A stretch of DNA of 64,000 nucleotides from Streptomyces roseochromogenus subsp. oscitans DS 12.976 (lineage in GTDB: Bacteria; Actinomycetota; Actinomycetes; Streptomycetales; Streptomycetaceae). The notes beneath the pieces were generated by a model. It ran no database searches. It worked only from the letters and a program-made list of their open reading frames with translations, and had not been told where the DNA came from. Location: NCBI RefSeq assembly GCF_000497445.1, contig NZ_CM002285.1, forward strand, positions 3,302,348 to 3,366,347, in the 5' to 3' direction. The translations under genes were made by a program, and so were the position numbers. Positions 9,003 through 18,762 of the stretch are shown here, piece by piece. How positions within the stretch are numbered: the first letter of the stretch is position 1; each line of letters opens with the position of its first letter.

Positions 9003-9297
9003 TGACAGCGCGGCCGGGGCGCTGGGCCAGCATCTGCAGGCCCAGCCCGGCCATGAAGCCGAGCCAGCCGAGCCAGGGCAGGGAACCGTACCTCTCCGCG
9101 AGCGGGCCCAGGTAGAGGAACACCGCCCCGCCGACGGCCGCGAGGAGAGAGCCGTAGCCCCACAGCCTGGGGCGCAGCACCCGGGTGCGGAGCCAGGGCA
9201 CGACCCAGCCGGTCGTGATGCTCGCGATCCCGGACACCGCGAGCAGGCCGTAGACGACGGCGGCCGCCACCGCCAAGAACATGTGCATGAAGATCAT
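8986..9297 (-). CDS. small membrane protein of unknown function
   Basis: About 103 residues with three likely membrane helices (5-29, 47-66, 73-90) separated by short Arg-rich loops. The start may be the first ATG (9297) or MHMF at 9288; the ribosome-binding site (GGTGGG) fits the downstream ATG better. It converges on and overlaps the sdhB end. No recognised domain, so its link to complex II is only positional. Confidence 0.6.
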   Translation of the reverse strand: MIFMHMFLAVAAAVVYGLLAVSGIASITTGWVVPWLRTRVLRPRLWGYGSLLAAVGGAVFLYLGPLAERYGSLPWLGWLGFMAGLGLQMLAQRPGRAVTKAAS

Positions 9298-9390
9298 GAT
9301 CCCACCAGGGCGAGCGCCCGCGCCAGGTTGTACTCCGTGATACCGCGCATGGGTTCCGTATGGGGAAGGTCCTCGTCGACTCGGCCCCGC

Positions 9391-10506
9391 TCAGCGAACC
9401 CAGTTCTCCCGGTAGGCGCGCCAGTCGGCCTCCGTCGCCGCGAAGTCGACGTACAGGGCGACGCCGAAGCGGACGCGGTCGGCGTCGGTGCGGGACAGAC
9501 CGAGGCGGACACCGCGTACGGCGGCCGGGACGGTCTCCGCGCGGGCCCAGTGGCCGAAACGGTTCTCGTGGTAGAAGGGCAGGCCCATGAGCAGGTCGGT
9601 GGTGTCGGGGGTGACCTCCAGGGCGAGGCTCGTCTGCTGGGCCACGTAACCGCCGTAGAGACTCGGCAGCGGCTGCATGGTGTCGTACGACATGACGGCG
9701 ATCTGGTCCACACGGCGGGCCACCTGCCCGAAGAAGGACTGCGACCACCACTTGGGGTGACCGGTGGTCGTGCCCCAGAAGGAGTGGAACGCGGGCAGCG
9801 GGTCGATCTGGTGGGCGGCGACCGAGAGGACGGCGTGCCGGGCGTGGGTGAGGGCGCGCAGGTCGTCGAGGAGGGCGAGGTAGTCGCGGTCGCCGGAGTG
9901 CAGCGGCTCCAGGTCGAAGTGCACGCCGTCGAAACCGGCGGCGAGGACGCGGCGAGTGGAGACGAGGATCGCGGCACGGGTCCTGGCGCGCTCCAGGTGC
10001 AGCCCGTCCGGATCCTCGGTGGCCAGCTTGTCGCCGAGCCAGGCCTGGACACGGACGCCGGGCGCCGCGCGGTGCAGGGCTGATATCAGCCGGCGGGCCT
10101 TCGGGTAGGCGGAGTCGGGGAGCGTGCCGTCGTGCTCCAGCGGGCCGGAGTGGACGTACAGGTCGCGGATGCCGGTGTCTCTCAGCCGGCGGGCGAGGGC
10201 TTGGACGTCCTGGTGCGTCTTGCGGCCGTCGACCCAGGCATGGCCGAGCCAGAGGGCGTCCTGGTGGCGGGTGATGGTGCCGGGTTTCGGGGTGCCGGTG
10301 TAGTTGAGGCGGAGGGCGGTTTCGGCGGTGAGGAGGGGGAGGAGCAGGAGGGTGAGGGTGGTGAGGGCAAGACGGAGGGGACGACGGGCGCGGTGGGATT
10401 GGCTGGCACGGCGAATACGGTTGGCTTGGCCGGCGCGGCGGATGCCGAGGACTCGGCGGGCACGGCCGATACCGAGGACTTGGCGGGCGCGGCGGATCCG
10501 GTGCAT
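9391..10506 (-). CDS. membrane-anchored glycoside hydrolase-like protein (GH18-type fold)
   Basis: Predicted TIM-barrel glycosidase-like protein. It carries FDGVHFDLEPL, resembling the DxxDxE catalytic signature of family 18 (the Glu would be the acid), and a later VMSYDTM strand, both typical of GH18. A membrane helix or uncleaved signal (LALTTLTLLLLPLLTA) follows an Arg-rich stretch with three degenerate RARQVLGI/RARRVLGI/RRAGQANRI units. The frame stays open to GTG 10704, but the extra 66 codons are Gly-rich with poor G/C bias at third positions, so ATG 10506 is chosen; no clear Shine-Dalgarno supports it. Substrate unknown. Confidence 0.6.
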   Translation of the reverse strand: MHRIRRARQVLGIGRARRVLGIRRAGQANRIRRASQSHRARRPLRLALTTLTLLLLPLLTAETALRLNYTGTPKPGTITRHQDALWLGHAWVDGRKTHQDVQALARRLRDTGIRDLYVHSGPLEHDGTLPDSAYPKARRLISALHRAAPGVRVQAWLGDKLATEDPDGLHLERARTRAAILVSTRRVLAAGFDGVHFDLEPLHSGDRDYLALLDDLRALTHARHAVLSVAAHQIDPLPAFHSFWGTTTGHPKWWSQSFFGQVARRVDQIAVMSYDTMQPLPSLYGGYVAQQTSLALEVTPDTTDLLMGLPFYHENRFGHWARAETVPAAVRGVRLGLSRTDADRVRFGVALYVDFAATEADWRAYRENWVR

Positions 10507-10755
10507 GAGGTGTATGAGTGGGCCAGCCGTCCCGGATCGGGGTCCCCTGCGATCACCGCCCTCATCGCCTGTCCCTCCCCTCTCGCCCCCACCCGCCCCT
10601 CCGCCGTCCACTCTGCCCTCGCCCGGCCCTCCGCCCTCGCCCATACCTCTGCCGTCCGCTCCTCGGGTGTCCATTTCTGACCGCCTGCCTGTCTCGTCCC
10701 CCACCTGTATCCGTCCCGCTCGCGAAGGCGCCTACCTGCCCATACGCTCCGAAAT

Positions 10756-12318
10756 GTGACGTCCTCCCTGATTCGGGGCCGGCCCCGGCGCGCCACGGCG
10801 CACATATGGGTGCGGGTGGCGCAGGCCGTGCTGGGTGCCGTGGCCGGGGCCGGGTGGCTGGTGTTGCCGGTGATGACGGTCGCGGCGCGAGATCCGGTTC
10901 CGGCGGCGGCCGCGGGCACGGTGGCGAGTGCCGCCGCGCCGCAGCAGGGCGGGACGTCCACGGCCGACCTCGTGCTGCCGCTCCTCGCGGGGGTGGCGGC
11001 CGTGGTGCTGGCCGGATACGGCTATCTGCGCCGCACCCGCCGTGCCCGTACCCGCACGACCCCCGGAACCATCTCCGCCGCCCCGCCGACCCCCACCCCG
11101 GCCGACTCCGAGCGTCAGGCCCGGGCGGCGCTGGTCATGGCCGACGACTGCGTACGGACGAGCCGGGAGGAACTCTCCTTCGTCCAGGAGAGGTTCACGA
11201 ACGACGAGACCGAGCCCTTCGTCCATGCCCTGCGGGCCGCCGAGACCGAACTGACGGCTGCGTGCGCGATCTGGCGGCGGTACGAGGAGGGGGTGCCGCA
11301 GGACGCCGTCGCGCGACGGCAGGCGCTGGTCGGCGTGGTCGGCCGGTGCGCGGAGGCGGGGCGCCGGCTGGACGCGGAGGCCGCCGCGCTGGACGCGTTG
11401 CGGGAGCTGGAGGGGCCGGGGCTGGCCGGGGCGCTGGAGACGGCCGAGGGGCGGTTCCGGGCTCTGACGGCACGCACGCTGACCGCCGAGGACACCCTGA
11501 CCACGCTGCACGACCACTGCACGCCCGCGGCCACCGCGCCCGTCACCGGGTACGTCGAACAGGCCAAGGACCGCCTGGTGTTCGCCACGGTCCAGCTCAA
11601 CGAAGCCCGCCAGACGGCCGAGGCGGGTGCCGGCGACCGGGCAGCCGGGCATCTGCGCGCCGCAGAGGGAGCGGTGGCCCAGGCAGAGGTCCTGGTGACC
11701 GGGGTGGAACGACTCGCGGGGGAGCTGCGGGAGGCGGCGCGACTGGTGCCGGCCGCGCTGACCGGCGCCGAGTCGGTGCTCGCGGCGGCCCGGCACGGGG
11801 GTGCGCACAAGCCGCTGACCGACGGTGAACTACATGCCCGGCTGGCCCACGCGGACGGCGTACTGGCGGCCGTACGGGAGGAACTGACGGCGGGCCCGTA
11901 CGACCCGCTGGACGCCCTGCGCCGGATCGCGCGGGCCGTGGAACGGCTGGAGACGGGCCACTTCGGCGCCCCGGCCGCCGCGGCGCTGCTCGTGGCGCGG
12001 AGTTCCGTCGCCGGGGCGGACGGGTTCGTCGCGGCGCACCGGGGCGCCGTGGGGCCGGAGGCACGGGTCCTCCTTGCGGAGGCCGAACGGGAACTGGGCG
12101 CGGACCGCGCCGACCGGGCCGACTCCCTGGCCCGCGAGGCCCGGGACCTGGCCGAACGGGACGTACGAGCCCACGGCAACCCCTACGCCGGCACCGCCGG
12201 AACCGAGCCGGGCCTGGCCGGCGCGGTCCTGGGCGGCGTACTGCTGGCAGAACGCCAGAACGGAGGCCCGCCAACAAGCTTCGGTGGCCCCACGACACGG
12301 GCCCGTCATGCCTCTTGA
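10756..12318 (+). CDS. membrane-anchored helical protein resembling the C-terminal part of TPM-domain proteins
   Basis: 520 residues. Two hydrophobic segments (about 22-44 and 69-91) precede a long Ala/Glu/Arg-rich helical region with many heptad-like repeats, and a Gly-rich tail (LAGAVLGGVLLAER...FGGPTTRARH). The helical region and tail resemble actinobacterial proteins that normally begin with an extracellular TPM (Psb32/TLP18.3) domain, but no such domain lies between the signal-like segment and the second helix. GTG 10756 is the apparent start with a weak ribosome site. Convergent with the phosphatase gene 16 bases away. Function unknown. Confidence 0.65.
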   Translation: MTSSLIRGRPRRATAHIWVRVAQAVLGAVAGAGWLVLPVMTVAARDPVPAAAAGTVASAAAPQQGGTSTADLVLPLLAGVAAVVLAGYGYLRRTRRARTRTTPGTISAAPPTPTPADSERQARAALVMADDCVRTSREELSFVQERFTNDETEPFVHALRAAETELTAACAIWRRYEEGVPQDAVARRQALVGVVGRCAEAGRRLDAEAAALDALRELEGPGLAGALETAEGRFRALTARTLTAEDTLTTLHDHCTPAATAPVTGYVEQAKDRLVFATVQLNEARQTAEAGAGDRAAGHLRAAEGAVAQAEVLVTGVERLAGELREAARLVPAALTGAESVLAAARHGGAHKPLTDGELHARLAHADGVLAAVREELTAGPYDPLDALRRIARAVERLETGHFGAPAAAALLVARSSVAGADGFVAAHRGAVGPEARVLLAEAERELGADRADRADSLAREARDLAERDVRAHGNPYAGTAGTEPGLAGAVLGGVLLAERQNGGPPTSFGGPTTRARHAS

Positions 12319-12334
12319 CAAGATCTGCTCCATA

Positions 12335-14923
12335 TCAGAACAGGCTGAGCAACGCCTCCGCCGGATCGGTGAGTCCCGTCTCGCCACCCGGCAGCGGCAA
12401 CTCGAACCACACCGTCTTGCCGCGAGGCGTCCGGCGGGAGCCCCAGGCCGCGCTGAGCAGGCCGACGAGTTGGAGACCGCGGCCGCCCTCGTCGGTGTCG
12501 CGGGCGCGGCGGCGCCTGGGCTGGACGAGCCCGGAGTCCCAGACCTCGCAGACCAGGGTGCGGTCCAGGAGGAGTCGCAGGCGGATCTCGCCCTCGCCGT
12601 AGCGCAGCGCGTTCGTGACCAGTTCGCTGACCAGGAGTTCCGTCGTGTCGACCAGAGGCTCCAGGTCCCAGCTCAGGAGTTGTGCCCGGGCGTCCTCGCG
12701 GGCCCGGCCCACGCTGCGTGGCTCGCGTGGGAGCGTCCAGTCGCCGACGGAGTCGGCCGGCAGGCCCTGTACCCGGGCCATGAGCAGCGCGATGTCGTCC
12801 TCGCCGTGGTGGGTGTCAAGGGTGTTGAGGACGTGGTCGCAGACGTCCTCCAGGGGACGGGAGGGGTCCGTGAGGGCGCCCACGAAGGCCTGCAGGCCCT
12901 CGTCCAGAGGGTGGTCGCGGGACTCGACCAGGCCGTCGGTGTAGAGGGCCAGCAACGCGCCCTCGGGGAGTTCCACCTCGACCTCCTCGAAGGGCTCGCC
13001 GCCCACGCCCAGCGGCATGCCGGGCGGCACGTCCAGCATCAGGGCCGGCTCACCGGGCTCGACCAGGACCGGTGGCAGATGACCGGCGTTGGCGAACGTA
13101 CAGCGTCTGGTGACGGAGTCGTACACCGCGTACACGCAGGTCGCCAGGTAGACCTCGGAGAGGTCGGCGTCCCGGGGCTGGCGGGCCGTGCGCGTGGCCT
13201 GCTGGACGCCGCCCGGGGTGCCGAGGCCGCGCGCGATCTCGTCCAACGCGGAGAGCACCTCGGCCGGTTCGAGATCGAGGAGGGCCAATGTCCGTACCGC
13301 CGTGCGGAGTTCACCCATCGCCACCGCCGCGCGCAGACCTCGGCCCATCACGTCGCCCACCACCAACGCCGTACGGTGGCCGGGCAGTTCGATGACGTCG
13401 AACCAGTCGCCGCCGACCTCGGTCGCCGCGTTGCCGGGGAGGTAACGGCAGGCGATGTCCAGGCCGGAGGCCTCGGGGGCGCCCGGCGGCAGGAGCGACC
13501 GTTGCAGGATCAGGGCGCGTTCGTGTTCCCGGCGGTACAGGCGAGCGTTGTCGATGCACACGGCCGCGCGTGCGGCAAGCTCCACCGCGAGGTCCCGGTC
13601 GCGGTCGCCGAACGGCTCGCTGCCCTTGGTGCGGGCGAACCGGGCGAGGCCGACGACCGTGTCGTGGGCGACCATCGGAACCGCCAGCGTGGACTGTACG
13701 AGGCTCCCGTCCTCCGCCGGGACGCGTTGCGGGCGGGCGGTGCGCAGGGCGTCCGCGCAGGGTGAGTTGAAGGGGAAGTGGTGGACCGCGCCGACCGCGA
13801 CGGGGTCGGCGGCGCCGGTGAGGGGCACGTCCGAGACGGCGCTCGCGAAGGCGACGCGGCGCAGTTCGGCGCTGCCGTCGGCGAGGCCGGGCGGGGTCTC
13901 GTCGCCGGTGAGCAGGCCCTGGTAGAGGTCGACGGTGGCGAGGTCGCAGAAGCCGGGGACGACGACGTCGAGGAGTTCCCGGGCGGTGGTCTCCAGGTCG
14001 AGGGAGTTCCCTATGCGGGCGCCGGCCTCGTTGAGCAGGGCGAGGTTGCGGCGGGCGTTGGCGGCCTCGCGGGCGGCGGCCCGGCGGGCGGTGATGTCGG
14101 TGCCGAGCCAGGCGATGCCGATGGGGCGCCCGGTGCCGCCGTGCACCCGGTAGAGGTTGACGGACCAGTGCCGGCGTTCCTCGGAGCCGGGGACATGGCC
14201 CGTGACATGCATGTCGGTGATGGACTGGCCGCTCTCCAGCACCCGCCGCAGGGTGGCTGAAACCCGCTCGGCCTCACCGCGCGGCAGATAGTCGTGCACG
14301 CCGTTGCCCCGGTGGTCGTCCGGGCTGCCGCCGAAGATGGAGGCGAACCGCTCGTTGGCCCGACGGACCCTCAGATCGATGTCGATCAGCAGGAATCCGA
14401 ACGGCGACTGGCCGAAGATGGCCTGCGAGGCGGCCAGGTCGGTCTCGATGCTGCGCAGGGTACGGACGTCCACGACGATACAGACGGCGGCCTTGTCCCC
14501 CTCGGCGGTCCGGGTGGGCATGACATAGACCTCGGCCAGGCCCTCCTCACCGCGCGTGCCGTCGGCCTTGTCCGGCATCCGGAAGGGTACGACCCCGGTC
14601 CACTCCCGCCCGTCGAGGATTTCGGCCATCTTGCGCTGGCCGCGCTCGCGCAGGTCGGGGTCGATGAAGGTCTCTATCGGGTCCATGCCGACGGCGCGTG
14701 CGGCGGGGATGCCGAAGAGCTGCTCGGCGCGCAGGCTCCACTGGTCGACCAGCCCACCGGGGCTGATGGAGAAGGACGCGACCTTGATGTAGTCGTAGAT
14801 CGAACCGGGCGGACTGCTCTGCCACATGGCGTCGCCGGGTGCCGTGGCGGCCTCCGCGGCCTGGTTCCTCGCGCCGTCCGACGGGTCCTCGGACTCCGTG
14901 GCCTTCGCTGGTATCTCGCTCAC
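12335..14923 (-). CDS. PAS-PAS-GAF-SpoIIE phosphatase with C-terminal ATPase domain
   Basis: Multidomain sensor phosphatase, about 862 residues and cytosolic. Domains in order: PAS (about 40-155), PAS (about 165-285, ending in GIAWLGTDITARR), GAF (about 300-455), SpoIIE/PP2C (about 480-690, with GGDWFDV and VVGDVMGRG metal-site motifs) and a GHKL ATPase (about 715-845, with ELVTNALRYG and DEGGRGLQLV). Such proteins control anti-sigma/anti-anti-sigma switches by dephosphorylating STAS partners and, through the ATPase domain, phosphorylating or binding them. The open frame extends to 15196, but GTG 14923 has GGAGGGGA upstream. Signal and partners unknown. Confidence 0.88.
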   Translation of the reverse strand: MSEIPAKATESEDPSDGARNQAAEAATAPGDAMWQSSPPGSIYDYIKVASFSISPGGLVDQWSLRAEQLFGIPAARAVGMDPIETFIDPDLRERGQRKMAEILDGREWTGVVPFRMPDKADGTRGEEGLAEVYVMPTRTAEGDKAAVCIVVDVRTLRSIETDLAASQAIFGQSPFGFLLIDIDLRVRRANERFASIFGGSPDDHRGNGVHDYLPRGEAERVSATLRRVLESGQSITDMHVTGHVPGSEERRHWSVNLYRVHGGTGRPIGIAWLGTDITARRAAAREAANARRNLALLNEAGARIGNSLDLETTARELLDVVVPGFCDLATVDLYQGLLTGDETPPGLADGSAELRRVAFASAVSDVPLTGAADPVAVGAVHHFPFNSPCADALRTARPQRVPAEDGSLVQSTLAVPMVAHDTVVGLARFARTKGSEPFGDRDRDLAVELAARAAVCIDNARLYRREHERALILQRSLLPPGAPEASGLDIACRYLPGNAATEVGGDWFDVIELPGHRTALVVGDVMGRGLRAAVAMGELRTAVRTLALLDLEPAEVLSALDEIARGLGTPGGVQQATRTARQPRDADLSEVYLATCVYAVYDSVTRRCTFANAGHLPPVLVEPGEPALMLDVPPGMPLGVGGEPFEEVEVELPEGALLALYTDGLVESRDHPLDEGLQAFVGALTDPSRPLEDVCDHVLNTLDTHHGEDDIALLMARVQGLPADSVGDWTLPREPRSVGRAREDARAQLLSWDLEPLVDTTELLVSELVTNALRYGEGEIRLRLLLDRTLVCEVWDSGLVQPRRRRARDTDEGGRGLQLVGLLSAAWGSRRTPRGKTVWFELPLPGGETGLTDPAEALLSLF

Positions 14924-15205
14924 GCGAACCGTCCCCTCCAGCTCACCGCGCCCGGCACCGGTCACCGGAGGCGGCTGCCCGCAGTATCCAGCACTACGAC
15001 GCCGCACGACACGGTGTTCACGATCACAGCTCGGTCCAGATGATTTCAGGACCGTTCCGTGACAACACTTCCACTCTTCTAACCAGGGAACACGCCCTCG
15101 AATCACGCACTCCGGAGTCAGCCGCGCGCCCGGGGCGCACGGTGGACTCACCAACGCCCGCTGTACACCCCCTGCTCCCCAGGTGCTTCCGCGCACGCTC
15201 CCGGC

Positions 15206-15637
15206 TCACCCGGGCACGGCCAGTTCGAACCAGACGGTCTTTCCGCTCACGCCGGGCCGGGTGCCCCAGCGGCGCGAGGAGCCGGCGACCAGTTGCAGAC
15301 CGCGCCCGCTCTCGTCCTCGTCGCGGGCGACGCGCTCGCGCGGCGGGTCGGGCAGCGGGTCGGAGACCTCCACCAGCAGGGTGTCGGCCAGCCCGACGGG
15401 GCGTACGAGTCGTACGCCGATGGGGCCGGTGGCGTACCGCAACGAGTTGGTGACCAGCTCACTGACCAGCAACGCGGCGAGGTCGGCGAGGCAGTCGAGG
15501 TCCCAGCCGTGCAGTTGCCCGCGGACTGCTGCGCGTGCGGTGCGTACGGCGCCCGGTTCCGCGGGAAAGCTCCACTCGGCGCAGTCGCCATCGGTGTCGA
15601 TCACGCCGATCACTCCCAGGCCAGCGAGCCCACCCAT
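15206..15637 (-). CDS. ATP-binding anti-sigma-factor-like kinase (HATPase, RsbW-like)
   Basis: A free-standing GHKL ATPase domain of about 143 residues with ALLVSELVTNSLRYA (N box), DEDESGRGLQLV (G box) and a closing GKTVWFEL strand. Streptomyces encode dozens of these as partners of SpoIIE phosphatases and STAS proteins in sigma-B-like switches. It lies 283 bases upstream of the phosphatase gene in the same orientation, so they may form one module. The start is uncertain: ATG 15637 chosen, with in-frame starts as far as 15706. Confidence 0.8.
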   Translation of the reverse strand: MGGLAGLGVIGVIDTDGDCAEWSFPAEPGAVRTARAAVRGQLHGWDLDCLADLAALLVSELVTNSLRYATGPIGVRLVRPVGLADTLLVEVSDPLPDPPRERVARDEDESGRGLQLVAGSSRRWGTRPGVSGKTVWFELAVPG

Positions 15638-15763
15638 GTCCGGTTTCGTGGGGTTAATGGGCACATACCCGATATCCCGGGGGCAGTACCGTGCGGGAGG
15701 GCGCACAGTGGCACAAACGGCGTACGGGGCGCTCCGCGGGTTTCGCCGCGCGCCGCCGCGCGC

Positions 15764-16306
<543 letters not shown>

Positions 16307-16336
16307 GGGGCGGAGCCTACGGGAGGGTGCGCGAGG

Positions 16337-16531
16337 TCAGTTGCGGCCGCCGTCCCCGTTCTGGCCGATGCGCTCGACCCAGTAGAGCTGTTTGTGGCCC
16401 CGGTCGTCGTCGAGGCTGTCGGCGATCTTCTGAGCCTCGGCGCGGGTCGCGTACCGCCCGACGCGGTAGCGATTGCCGTTGTCGTCCTGCCGTATGACGA
16501 TCCAGGGCAGGGAGACCGTCCCCTCACTCAT
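16337..16531 (-). CDS. small SPOR-domain-like protein
   Basis: 64 residues starting MSEGTVSLPWIVIRQDDNGN. The body has the beta-alpha-beta pattern of a single SPOR-like domain (YRVGRYATRAEAQKIADSL, then a YWVERI strand). It has no signal or membrane segment, unlike cell-division SPOR proteins, so it is probably cytosolic. The frame is open upstream to 16582, but ATG 16531 has GGTGGGGG close by and gives a conserved-looking start. Function unknown. Confidence 0.75.
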   Translation of the reverse strand: MSEGTVSLPWIVIRQDDNGNRYRVGRYATRAEAQKIADSLDDDRGHKQLYWVERIGQNGDGGRN

Positions 16532-17156
16532 GGCCCCCACCGCCCGCGTCGCTCCTTCTCGCATCGCCCCGCCCTCCCCCACGCTCGGCCGGGCTGACCC
16601 GAGGGGACCCCCGTCCCGTCCCGGGCCTCGGTCGCGCCCCGCCTAAGGAAACCGCAATCCGCATATGCCCGAGCGTACGCCCAACCTTTACGCAGCGAAT
16701 ACGCCTTTTCACAAAGAGGTACGCAACCAGCCAGAACACGGGGGCGCACAGGAGTGAACGCGCCGTCGTGAGCGCCACCGCCCCGAGTCGTAGGCATATC
16801 CGAGTGACCCGTGGTCACCTGGGAAAACGGCTGGATTGCAGCGGCCGGCCGACCCTCGGCGAAGGTCGCGGGACAGGGCGTGCGGGTCAGGGCGCGCCAG
16901 GGTGTGCGCTACCTCACCGGGAGGGGCGCACGCACCGGCGCGAAAGGCTCCGCCGCCACTTCACCGGCAGACTCACCCCTCACCGAGGGGCCCGGACTAC
17001 CCCTTCGCCGAGGGGCCGGGTACCCCTGCGCCCTAACGGCCGGCCCCCTTCACAGGCAAGCCCGACCACCACCTCACCGACGGACCCGGCCGCGCGAGGA
17101 GCCGCACGCTCCAGACCTGGCCTCGCGAGAGGAGCCGCACGCTCCAGACCCGGCCG
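16532..17156. other. gene-poor stretch of about 620 bases
   Basis: No supported gene on either strand. The part at 16640-16730 is A+T-richer (AAACCGCAATCCGCATATG region) and probably carries the promoter of the SPOR gene. From about 16960 to 17160 there are degenerate copies of CTTCACCGGCAAG-like sequence resembling the 3' end of the GntR gene, and a 33-base-period repeat. Confidence 0.5.
17097..17150. repeat. tandem 21-base direct repeat, 33-base period
   Basis: AGGAGCCGCACGCTCCAGAC followed by C occurs at 17097-17117 and again at 17130-17150 without mismatch, just downstream of the GntR stop. Each copy also contains a short GGAGC/GCTCC dyad. Confidence 0.8.
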
Positions 17157-17909
17157 TCACTTCACCGGCAAGTGGTACGCCACCCGGTACCGATCGGCCG
17201 GAATGACCACGTCCGCCGTCTCCACCGGCCGCCCGGAGGCGTAGTACGTGCGCTGGACGACCACGACCACATGGCCGGGGACTCCGCCGAGCACATGCAG
17301 TTCCTCGGCGAGGCCGGGGCGGGCGCCGACCTCCTCGGTGACGTTGTCCACGATGACGTCGATGGCGCGCATGCGCTCGACCACACCCATGCCGCCGAGC
17401 GGCCCCTCCTCGGGCAGCATCACGGGAGTACGGCCGGTGACGGCGAGGGGCTCCCATGACGTGGAGAGCATCATCGGCTCGCCGGCCTCCCGGAAGAGGT
17501 ACTTCGTGCGCATGACCCGGTCGCCAACGTCGATGGCCAGCCGGTCGGCGATGGCGGCCCCGGCCTCGGCCTGCTCGCTGCTCGACTCCCAGGTGCCGCG
17601 CACCGCGGCGTCGGCCTGCTCCTGCCGGAAGGGCGTGGCACCGCCGGCCGGGCGGTACCCGGAGCGGGCCACGCGCCGGGGCACGGGCCGCTCGCGCACA
17701 TACGTCCCGGAGCCGGAACGGCCCTCGACCAGCCCCTCGGCCATCAGCACCTTGCGCGCCTCCAGCGCGACCGTGTCCGAGACGCCGTACTCCTCACGGA
17801 TGCGGGCCTGGGAGGGCAGCCGGGTGTGGGGCGGCAGCGAACCGTCGACGATCTTCTTGCGGAGATCACCCGCGACACGCAGGTACGCCGGCTGCTCACC
17901 GAAAGTCAC
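17157..17909 (-). CDS. GntR/HutC-family transcriptional regulator
   Basis: 250 residues. The N-terminal winged helix-turn-helix (about 5-72) has RLPSQARIREEYGVSDTVALEARKVL and GSGTYV. The UTRA effector-binding domain occupies about 90-245 (MRTKYLF, LSTSWEPL, VDNVTEEVGARP, RTYYASGRPVETADVVIPADRY). HutC-type regulators sense sugars, sugar phosphates or amino-acid metabolites. GTG 17909 has GGGAGC upstream. An inverted-repeat-like segment GTTGTACAGACAGCAAC lies 18-34 bases upstream and could be an autoregulatory site. No metabolic operon is adjacent, so the target is unknown. Confidence 0.88.
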   Translation of the reverse strand: MTFGEQPAYLRVAGDLRKKIVDGSLPPHTRLPSQARIREEYGVSDTVALEARKVLMAEGLVEGRSGSGTYVRERPVPRRVARSGYRPAGGATPFRQEQADAAVRGTWESSSEQAEAGAAIADRLAIDVGDRVMRTKYLFREAGEPMMLSTSWEPLAVTGRTPVMLPEEGPLGGMGVVERMRAIDVIVDNVTEEVGARPGLAEELHVLGGVPGHVVVVVQRTYYASGRPVETADVVIPADRYRVAYHLPVK

Positions 17910-18351
17910 TGGCCGCTCCCATCAGGTTGTACAGACAGCAACAGCCTGGCAACCGTGGGTTGTGCCATGCAAGCAAAGGCCAGAGAATCACTCGATGTGA
18001 TGACACGGGGCGTGGGAGGGCTTTACCCAGGCACTTTCTCCCCCGTATAGGTCCGCTCACACCTGGCGCGGGGCGGTTGAGGGAGCTGTAGCCCCGCGGG
18101 CATGGCGGGTATGGCGCAACGCCTGTGGCCCGTCCGACTGTTGGGGGTACGGCGGGGCCACGTACGGACTGTGCGGGTGCGGGCGGGGTGGCTGAAACGG
18201 CGCTTCTGGCTGGTGGGGGCCGGGGGCGGCCGTAGGGACCCCGGTACCGTGCTCCTTGGCCGGGCGGCGGCGACGCGGGACCGGTGAACGGCCGGTGGCC
18301 CGGCTGACGTACGACTGGGCACATGGTGAGCGGGGCGGAAGCGGGGGCGGA
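17910..18351. other. divergent intergenic region, no supported gene
   Basis: Holds upstream sequence of the GntR gene and of the serpin remnant. A Pro/His-rich reading frame on the minus strand near 18057-18300 has mixed codon bias and no start signal; it is not called. Confidence 0.5.
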
Positions 18352-18762
18352 ATGAGGGTGGGGACCCTGACCGGGGGTCGGGCGGGCGGCGACGCCGTCA
18401 CCGGGGACCGCGGGGGCGCCGAGGTCGTCCGGGCGGTGAACGGGCTCACCAGGCATTGGGCGGCGGCCGCGCACGACGGCACGGTCTTCTCGGCGGCCGG
18501 GGTCCGGCCCCTGCCAGGCTTCCGCACCGCCGCGATCACGACGTTCGTGGCGGCCGGGGCCGGCGCGCTGGCGAAGCCGCGGTACGCCACGACGCGGATC
18601 GACGCCGCCTGCGACCGCCCCTTCGACCGCCCCTTCGGCTTCCTCGCCCTGCACCGGCACGCGCGGCTGGTGCCGGCGGCGGGGTGGGTGACGGATCCGC
18701 CGCCGTATCCCGAGGATCCGTACCTAGTGACCGGCAAGGCCGCGCAGGAGGACGACGAGTGA
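18352..18762 (+). pseudogene. serpin with large internal deletion
   Basis: A 136-residue open frame. Its first part (EVVRAVNGLTRHWAAAAHDG...FSAAGVRPLPG) aligns with the N-terminus of the next serpin, then jumps at GF to the hinge and reactive-loop end (FRTAAITTF ... DRPFGFLALHRHARLVPAAGWVTDP). About 290 residues of the serpin core are missing, so it cannot fold as an inhibitor. The breakpoint lies where the intact gene has similar CTGGGCTTCC and CTGGGGTTCCGG sequences. DRPF is also duplicated (DRPFDRPFGF). It ends in GTGA overlapping the intact serpin start. Confidence 0.8.

Noticed and set aside
16768..17244. Plus-strand frame in the gene-poor stretch near the GntR gene
   Set aside because: Low-complexity Arg/Pro product, no ribosome site, and it runs into the antisense of the GntR gene.
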